A stretch of 9,730 nt of DNA from an uncultured Pelolinea sp. (lineage in GTDB: Bacteria; Chloroflexota; Anaerolineae; Anaerolineales; Anaerolineaceae). The stretch covers positions 1-9,730 of the forward strand of contig CALGUJ010000181.1 in assembly GCA_937902055.1 (NCBI GenBank), written 5' to 3'. The notes beneath the pieces are model-generated. The model was not told where the DNA came from. It saw nothing but the letters and a program-made list of their open reading frames with translations, and did no database searches. This document shows positions 5,566-9,730 of this stretch, piece after piece (within the stretch, counting starts at the first letter, position 1; every line of letters starts with the position of its first letter). The translations under genes and the position numbers were made by a program.

Positions 5566-6933
5566 TTATTTCCCTTCCCGATCCTTTTTTCTACCGCGGA
5601 TGGCAAGGCAGCGCTTGACATCTTCCAATACGGCAGCATTGCGCACCTCGATCATCAGCCATTTCTGGTCCATGCCACCGTTGGTGTTCCGGTACAGGTC
5701 CTGTAAATAATCACTAAAAGTTGGCAGCTTCATCTCGAATTCCACTCTCTCCCTGGTACCGATTACAACCAGAGCAATGAAGTAACCCGCCAGGGGATAG
5801 AGGGTGCACAAACTGCGTCCGCTCTTTTTGTATTTGATATTCCAGCCGTGCTGGGCGGAACACTTGCTGAATTCGATTAACGGGCTGCTTTGGTAATCCG
5901 TTTCCAGCAGAGTACGAAGCTCAATCCATAAATCGCTGCTTACGTAGGCATCGATCGTTTCCATGGATGGTTTGAGCCAATGGTTGTGTTTGTCCCATTT
6001 ATTTTCCCTGCGCAGGGGATTGGCCGCCGGTTGGGATGCGAGAGGCAGCCATAGTTCCATTGAACACTCCTCCCGGGTTACCGCCGGATAAATTTCCGCT
6101 GCGAAAGCACCGCAACCAAGGCGTTGCTGCTTCATCCAGTGGCGCGTAAAATCCGCGGCTTTATGTACTGCGGTTTCGATCAGGTCGGTAAACTTTTCCG
6201 CTTCGACCCTGCATATAATATATTCGCCTGCAGGAAGCACAAAGCCGGCAAATCCCCTGGCAATGTTTTCTTTTATAGTTTCGGAAGCAAGCAGATATTT
6301 GCAGCAAGCTGTTGGCGCATTCTCACCCAATAGAACGCCTATCTCGCACCCATTTGGCAGCAAGGCGGGAATAAGCTGTTTTTGTTGATGGAATTGCTGC
6401 CAAAGCTGACCGGCCATGGAAACACCGACAGTCCGCCCGTCGTCCAATTCGCCCTCCGGCAGCGCAAATTCAAAGCCTGAAAAATAACGCGGTTCTTCCA
6501 GATTTCTTCGTGTTATCTCGACCGCTATTCCATCGGTGATGAATGGTTCACCTTCCGTGATCGCCGTATGAGCGCTGCGCAAATCCGGTTTGATGAAATG
6601 GTTCAGCGGGAACTGATAGCGTTGATATTCTTCCGGAGAAATTCCGTAAACGTCCGTAAAAGCCCTGGTGAAGTTGGCGTGGCTGGAAAACCCAAAACTG
6701 AACGCAATATCCGTTATTTTCAATCGGCTCTCGATCAACGCTTTTGAGGCCATCTCCAGCCTGCGCAATTTAATATACTCGTTGACCGGTTTTTTCACCA
6801 ACTTCCTGAATAGGCGTTGAAAATAAAATGGCGACAGAGATGCCCCGGCAGCTAATGTCTCTATGCCGATCTCTTCCGGTAAGTTTCGGTCAATCACATC
6901 CAGAGCATCCTGGATGACTTCCCATGCAGCCAT
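5566..6933 (-). CDS. AraC-family regulator fused to GyrI-like and DUF3788-like domains
   Basis: This 455-residue protein has three parts. Residues 1-106 are an AraC/XylS double helix-turn-helix: SLSPFYFQRLFRK (32-44) is the first recognition segment, and ITDIAFSFGFSSHANFTRAFTDVYGISPEEYQR (73-105) is the second HTH with its signature. Residues about 135-300 form a GyrI-like effector-binding domain (VEITRRNLEEPRYFSGFEF, AGEYIICRVEAE, LWLPL). Residues about 312-450 (WDKHNHWLKP, LEFSKCSAQHGWNIKYKKSGRSLCTLYP-like stretch, GTRERVEFE) resemble the DUF3788 family, often found alone. AraC-GyrI proteins such as Rob/BmrR-like sensors respond to small ligands; the role of the third domain is unknown. Start ATG 6933 has AAGGAG 10 nt upstream; two earlier in-frame ATGs lack a comparable site. 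It is divergent from the membrane-protein gene and coupled to the solo GyrI gene. Confidence 0.85.
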   Translation of the reverse strand: MAAWEVIQDALDVIDRNLPEEIGIETLAAGASLSPFYFQRLFRKLVKKPVNEYIKLRRLEMASKALIESRLKITDIAFSFGFSSHANFTRAFTDVYGISPEEYQRYQFPLNHFIKPDLRSAHTAITEGEPFITDGIAVEITRRNLEEPRYFSGFEFALPEGELDDGRTVGVSMAGQLWQQFHQQKQLIPALLPNGCEIGVLLGENAPTACCKYLLASETIKENIARGFAGFVLPAGEYIICRVEAEKFTDLIETAVHKAADFTRHWMKQQRLGCGAFAAEIYPAVTREECSMELWLPLASQPAANPLRRENKWDKHNHWLKPSMETIDAYVSSDLWIELRTLLETDYQSSPLIEFSKCSAQHGWNIKYKKSGRSLCTLYPLAGYFIALVVIGTRERVEFEMKLPTFSDYLQDLYRNTNGGMDQKWLMIEVRNAAVLEDVKRCLAIRGRKKDREGK

Positions 6934-6996
6934 TTTTATCGATCTCCTTGGGGTCAAGGATACCATCGGAACGGCAGTCTGTCTTTTCACCCAATG

Positions 6997-7010
6997 CTCA
7001 AATTTTTGAG
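6997..7010. repeat. Short inverted repeat upstream of the AraC-type gene
   Basis: CTCAAA-TT-TTTGAG forms 6-bp arms with a 2-nt centre. It lies in the 191-bp divergent spacer, 64 nt upstream of the AraC-type start. It could be a regulator half-site pair or simply chance in AT-rich DNA. Confidence 0.25.
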
Positions 7011-7049
7011 TTCTTTTCTTGGTAATACCTGAATAATATCTGCAATCCC

Positions 7050-7077
7050 TTGACAAAATCCCTTTAAGATATATACT
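7050..7077 (+). promoter_or_regulatory. Strong sigma-70-type promoter of the membrane protein-regulator operon
   Basis: A perfect -35 box TTGACA (7050-7055) and a -10 box TATACT (7072-7077) are separated by 16 nt. Transcription would start near 7084, giving a leader of about 40 nt to the ATG at 7125. The promoter lies in the spacer shared with the divergent AraC-type gene, so either local regulator could act on it. Confidence 0.7.
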
Positions 7078-7078
7078 A

Positions 7079-7101
7079 CAGACTGGTTTGCGTTGCAGAC
7101 T
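7079..7101 (+). repeat. CAGACT direct repeats at the transcription start, possible operator
   Basis: CAGACT occurs at 7079-7084 and 7096-7101, 17 nt from start to start, just downstream of the -10 box. A third copy in inverted orientation (AGTCTG, 6976-6981) lies near the AraC-type gene. AraC proteins bind direct repeats, and small winged-helix regulators often sit over the start site, so this is a candidate binding site. The repeats are short and chance cannot be excluded. Confidence 0.3.
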
Positions 7102-7124
7102 ACACACAAGAAAGAGAGAGAAAA

Positions 7125-7766
7125 ATGAAAAACGAGAACCAAACTATCAATGAAACCATCAAACGCACCCAGCGCTACTGGTACGTGGACGGTTTCGCGG
7201 AAATCGGGGTGGGCATCCTGCTGATGCTGGTCATCCTGTTCAACTACGCCGCCAGTCGGGTGAACCAGCAAACCCTGCAAATTGCATTGTTCATGGTGGG
7301 CATGCCGGCTTTGATCCTGTTGGGCGGCCGCGCGGTCAGCCGCATCGTGGTCAAGCTGAAAGAGAAATACACCTACCCGCGCACCGGTTACGTGTCTTAC
7401 CCGCGCAAAACCGGCAGCAAACGCTGGAGCCGCGCGCTTCTGGCGGCCATTCTGGGCGCTGCCGTCGGAGCGGTCACCAGCCTGCTCTCCGGCAAGCTGC
7501 CGCCGGTCTACCAGCAAGCTTTCGTGGCGGTCGTGATTGCTTTGTCGTACATCTACATCGGTTATACCATCGGGTTGGCGCGTTTCTACATCTTCGCGGC
7601 GGCCAGCCTGGCACTCTTCGGGATTGCCATCCTGATCCACGCGGTCGAGATGGATTTCCTCCTGCTATTCTTCATGGGGCAGGGGCTTGCCTGGGTCATC
7701 AGCGGCGTTTTCGCCCTGCGCGCTTACCTGAAAGGCAGCCAACCGCCCCTGGAAGGTGAGTCGTGA
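7125..7766 (+). CDS. Uncharacterised six-helix integral membrane protein
   Basis: The 213-residue product shows about six hydrophobic segments: roughly 22-42, 50-70, 103-121, 131-150, 153-172 and 177-199. A basic cytoplasmic-type loop (about 73-102) between helices 2 and 3 contains KEKYTYPRTGYVSYP, the most distinctive motif. There is no signal peptide or recognised catalytic motif, and the function is unknown. Start ATG 7125 has a purine-rich GAGAG site 4-5 nt upstream and follows the strong promoter at 7050. Its stop overlaps the start of the next gene by 4 nt (GTGA), so the protein and the winged-helix regulator are made together. That arrangement suggests that the regulator controls its level or acts in the same response. 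Confidence 0.8.
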   Translation: MKNENQTINETIKRTQRYWYVDGFAEIGVGILLMLVILFNYAASRVNQQTLQIALFMVGMPALILLGGRAVSRIVVKLKEKYTYPRTGYVSYPRKTGSKRWSRALLAAILGAAVGAVTSLLSGKLPPVYQQAFVAVVIALSYIYIGYTIGLARFYIFAAASLALFGIAILIHAVEMDFLLLFFMGQGLAWVISGVFALRAYLKGSQPPLEGES

Positions 7767-8065
7767 GCGACCTGAATGACATCTCCTCGCTCGACCGGGT
7801 AATCCACGAACCGGCCCGTCTGGCGCTGATGTCCATCCTGTACGCGGCCAACCAGGCGGATTTCCTCTACCTGCTGCGCGAGAGCGGCCTGACCAAAGGC
7901 AACCTCTCCGCCCACCTCGGCAAGCTGGAAGCCGCCGGCTACGTCGAGATCGAAAAAGGCTACGTTGGCAAGCTGCCGCAAACCCTGTGCCGCATGACGG
8001 AGACCGGCCGCCAGGCTTTCGAAAGTTACCGCAAGCAACTGGGGGATTTTCTCAAAAAATTGTAA
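7763..8065 (+). CDS. Small winged-helix transcriptional regulator (MarR/ArsR-like, PF13601-type)
   Basis: The 100-residue protein is essentially a single winged-helix domain. VIHEPARLALMSILY (13-27) is the first helix. LLRESGLTKGNLSAHLGKLEAAGYVEIEKGYVGKLPQT (37-74) covers the helix-turn-helix, with the recognition helix at about 44-56, and the wing. MTETGRQAFESYRKQLGDFL (78-97) is the closing dimerisation helix. No metal-binding cysteine cluster is present, so it is not a classic metal sensor. The GTG start overlaps the TGA stop of the membrane-protein gene, and GGAAGG lies upstream. A small regulator encoded with a membrane protein in one transcript suggests autoregulation through the promoter at 7050. 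It could also act elsewhere. Confidence 0.85.
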   Translation: MSDLNDISSLDRVIHEPARLALMSILYAANQADFLYLLRESGLTKGNLSAHLGKLEAAGYVEIEKGYVGKLPQTLCRMTETGRQAFESYRKQLGDFLKKL

Positions 8066-8090
8066 GCGAAGGGCGCGCTGCGCTTGACGT

Positions 8091-8096
8091 TATAAT
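8091..8096 (+). promoter_or_regulatory. Possible -10 box ahead of the transaldolase-like gene
   Basis: A perfect TATAAT lies 23 nt upstream of the ATG at 8120, in the short gap after the winged-helix gene. No acceptable -35 box stands 16-18 nt before it; a nearby TTGACG (8084-8089) is far too close. If active it would give the aldolase-galE pair its own start near 8103; otherwise read-through from 7050 is expected. Confidence 0.3.
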
Positions 8097-8119
8097 TGAG
8101 GCGGTTCAGAAAGGACACC

Positions 8120-8764
8120 ATGCAGTTATTACTGGATTCCGCCATTGTCAACGAAGCGCGCCAGGCTGTGGCGTGGGGTTGGGTAAAAAGCGCCACCACC
8201 AACCCCACCTTGCTGGCTCAAAGCAAGCTTCCCCCCGCCCAAACCCTGAAAGAATTAGCGGCCACCCTGCCGGGACAAATTTTTTACCAGCTCACCGCGG
8301 ATAACCTGGAGGATATGCGCCTGGAAGCCGCCAAAGCCGCCGATATTCTGGGAGCCAAACTGGTGCTGAAGATCCCGGCCACGCCGCTGGGTTTCCAGGC
8401 CACAGTGCAGCTCTCCCAAAAATATCCCTGCGCGGTCACGTCCATTTTCACGCCCGCTCAGGCCATGACGGCGCATTGCGCCGGGGCGCGCTACGCCCTC
8501 TACTATCACAACCGCGCCAAACGCCTGCTGCCCGCCGGGCAGGGCGAACGCCTGGCAAGCGAACTGGTGCAGGTGCTGGCCGGTACGGGCACCGAAGTGG
8601 TGGCTGCCAGCCTGAAATCGCCCGCGGAGATCGTGGAAGCGCGCCAGGCCGGCGTGGCCATGCTTTCCGCCAAATTCGAAGTGCTCGCGCTCCTGCCGTG
8701 CAACGAGTTTTCCGAACAAGCCGTGCAGGACTTCAAAGCGACCGGAAGCGGTCTGCTCAATTAA
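8120..8764 (+). CDS. Transaldolase / fructose-6-phosphate aldolase-like protein
   Basis: The 214-residue protein is a short Schiff-base aldolase of the transaldolase superfamily (FSA/TalC type), which works on phosphorylated sugars. Conserved positions are Asp6 in LLLDSA, Thr26 and Asn28 in ATTNPTLLA, Gln57, the Schiff-base Lys84 in LVLKIPATPLGF, Thr107, Arg132 and Ser164 in AASLKS. The usual APYVxR motif is altered to LYYHNR (127-132): the position equal to Ala129 of E. coli FSA is Leu here, and the following DAQG-like loop is replaced by AKRLLPAG. Substrate use may therefore differ from both FSA and transaldolase. ATG 8120 was chosen because AAGGA precedes it and the protein then begins at the first beta-strand; an upstream in-frame TTG overlaps a TATAAT box. 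galE begins 16 nt after its stop, so the two are probably co-transcribed. Confidence 0.82.
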   Translation: MQLLLDSAIVNEARQAVAWGWVKSATTNPTLLAQSKLPPAQTLKELAATLPGQIFYQLTADNLEDMRLEAAKAADILGAKLVLKIPATPLGFQATVQLSQKYPCAVTSIFTPAQAMTAHCAGARYALYYHNRAKRLLPAGQGERLASELVQVLAGTGTEVVAASLKSPAEIVEARQAGVAMLSAKFEVLALLPCNEFSEQAVQDFKATGSGLLN

Positions 8765-8780
8765 CCAACAAGGAGTCAAA

Positions 8781-9730
8781 ATGAAAGTATTGATCACCGG
8801 CGGCGCCGGCTACATCGGTTCGACCATCGCTTCCGCCCTAGAGGACAGCGGGCACACCCCGGTCATCCTGGACTCGCTGATCACCGGCAAGCGCGAATTC
8901 ACGCGCGGCCGATCCTTTTACGAAGGCGACATCGCCGACAGCGCTCTGCTGGAACGCATTTTCAAAGAGCATCCCGATATTTACGCCGGCATCCATTGCG
9001 CGGCGTTGATCATCGTGCCGGAATCCACCGCCAAACCTTACGAGTACTACCAGGACAACGTGGCCAAATCGTTGGAGCTGTTTCGCACGCTGCGCGACCT
9101 GGGGTGTAAGCGCCTGGTGTTCAGTTCTTCCGCCTCGATTTACGACGTGGTGCCGGGCTTCATGGTGACCGAAGCCGCGCCGCTGAATCCTTCCAGCCCA
9201 TACGCGCGCACCAAGTACATGATGGAAATGATCCTGCGCGATTTCTGCGCGGCTTATGGCATGCGCGGCATCGCCCTGCGTTACTTCAACCCCATCGGCG
9301 CCGACCCCAAGATGCGCACCGGCCTGCATGTGGACAGCCCCACCCACATCCTGGGGCGGCTGGTGGACGTGCAATTGGGCAAGCTGGATAAGTTCATGGT
9401 CACCGGCACCGATTACCCCACGCGCGACGGTACGGGCATCCGCGATTACATCCACGTCTGGGACCTGGCGCGGGCGCACGTGAAAGCGGTCGAGGGCTTC
9501 GAACAAGCCTTCCAGAAAGCCGGCGAACCGGAAGACGGTTACCTGGTGATCAACCTGGGCACCGGCCGGGGCGTGACCGTGCGCGAACTAGTGACCGCCT
9601 TCGAGAAGGTGACCGGCAAGCCGCTGGCCCAAGCTGACGGGCCCGCCCGCCCGGGCGACGTGGCCGGTTCGTTCTGCAACGCCGACACCGCCAAGCGGTT
9701 GTTGGGCTGGCAGGCCGAGCTCTCCATCGA
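8781..9730 (+). CDS. galE: UDP-glucose 4-epimerase, GalE (partial, runs off the right edge)
   Basis: This extended short-chain dehydrogenase interconverts UDP-glucose and UDP-galactose, feeding galactose use and surface polysaccharide synthesis. The 316 residues visible start with the NAD-binding GGAGYIG (7-13) and Asp31. The catalytic triad is Ser117 in FSSSASIY, Tyr141 and Lys145 in SPYARTK. RYFNPIGA (167-174) and DYPTRDGTGIRDYIHVWDLA (211-230) are strong GalE markers, and PARPGDVA (288-295) is close to the usual C-terminal motif. Family members are about 330-350 residues long, so only the last few dozen are missing. ATG 8781 has AAGGAG 5 nt upstream. The frame has no stop before the window ends. 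It follows the aldolase-like gene closely. Confidence 0.95.
   Translation, partial: MKVLITGGAGYIGSTIASALEDSGHTPVILDSLITGKREFTRGRSFYEGDIADSALLERIFKEHPDIYAGIHCAALIIVPESTAKPYEYYQDNVAKSLELFRTLRDLGCKRLVFSSSASIYDVVPGFMVTEAAPLNPSSPYARTKYMMEMILRDFCAAYGMRGIALRYFNPIGADPKMRTGLHVDSPTHILGRLVDVQLGKLDKFMVTGTDYPTRDGTGIRDYIHVWDLARAHVKAVEGFEQAFQKAGEPEDGYLVINLGTGRGVTVRELVTAFEKVTGKPLAQADGPARPGDVAGSFCNADTAKRLLGWQAELSI

Noticed and set aside
6987..7640. Minus-strand open frame opposite the membrane protein
   Set aside because: Its sequence is a low-complexity D/Q/H/R/A/G mix typical of an antisense shadow, and it crosses the divergent promoter.
8084..8096. TTGACG plus TATAAT as one promoter
   Set aside because: The two boxes are 1 nt apart, which is incompatible with polymerase spacing; only the TATAAT is kept as a low-confidence site.
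8838..9506. Minus-strand open frame opposite galE
   Set aside because: Antisense to an unmistakable GalE; composition is that of a mirror frame.

Overview
The window looks like bacterial chromosome from a fairly GC-rich organism that uses clear Shine-Dalgarno sites. An Anaerolineae-like member of the Chloroflexota is my tentative guess. It rests on the general character of the GalE, membrane-protein and regulator genes and not on any marker gene. No rRNA, tRNA, CRISPR array or transposase was seen.

Layout. Positions 1-71 hold the probable tail of a gene entering from the left. Positions 102-1630 (+) form an AT-rich island carrying a two-gene AbiE-type (type IV) toxin-antitoxin system. Its promoter is well formed and is overlapped by a 19-bp perfect inverted repeat that runs over the antitoxin start codon. 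Convergent to it is arfB (1641-2066, -), a GGQ ribosome-rescue hydrolase whose start codon lies directly behind a terminator-like hairpin. Positions 2133-4783 (-) are a three-gene operon: deoC-type aldolase, class III aminotransferase, and a lone PTS EIIA protein. In front of deoC is a good promoter with a DeoR-operator-like palindrome at the predicted transcription start. Positions 5091-6933 (-) encode an AraC-GyrI-DUF3788-like fusion regulator followed by a stand-alone GyrI-like domain protein. Divergent from these, 7125-8065 (+) encodes a six-helix membrane protein and a small winged-helix regulator whose reading frames overlap by 4 nt. Last come a transaldolase/fructose-6-phosphate-aldolase-like gene (8120-8764, +) and galE (8781 to the right edge, +), 16 nt apart and probably co-transcribed.

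How the genes fit together. The middle and right parts suggest sugar and amino-compound metabolism: two Schiff-base aldolases, an aminotransferase, a PTS phosphocarrier domain and a UDP-sugar epimerase. Between them lie two local sensor/regulator modules. The left part is a mobile defence-type toxin-antitoxin locus next to a housekeeping translation-rescue gene. The most unusual points are the architecture of the abiE operator, the arfB ribosome-binding site buried in a terminator-like stem, the combination of deoC, aminotransferase and lone EIIA under a DeoR-like site, and the three-domain AraC fusion.
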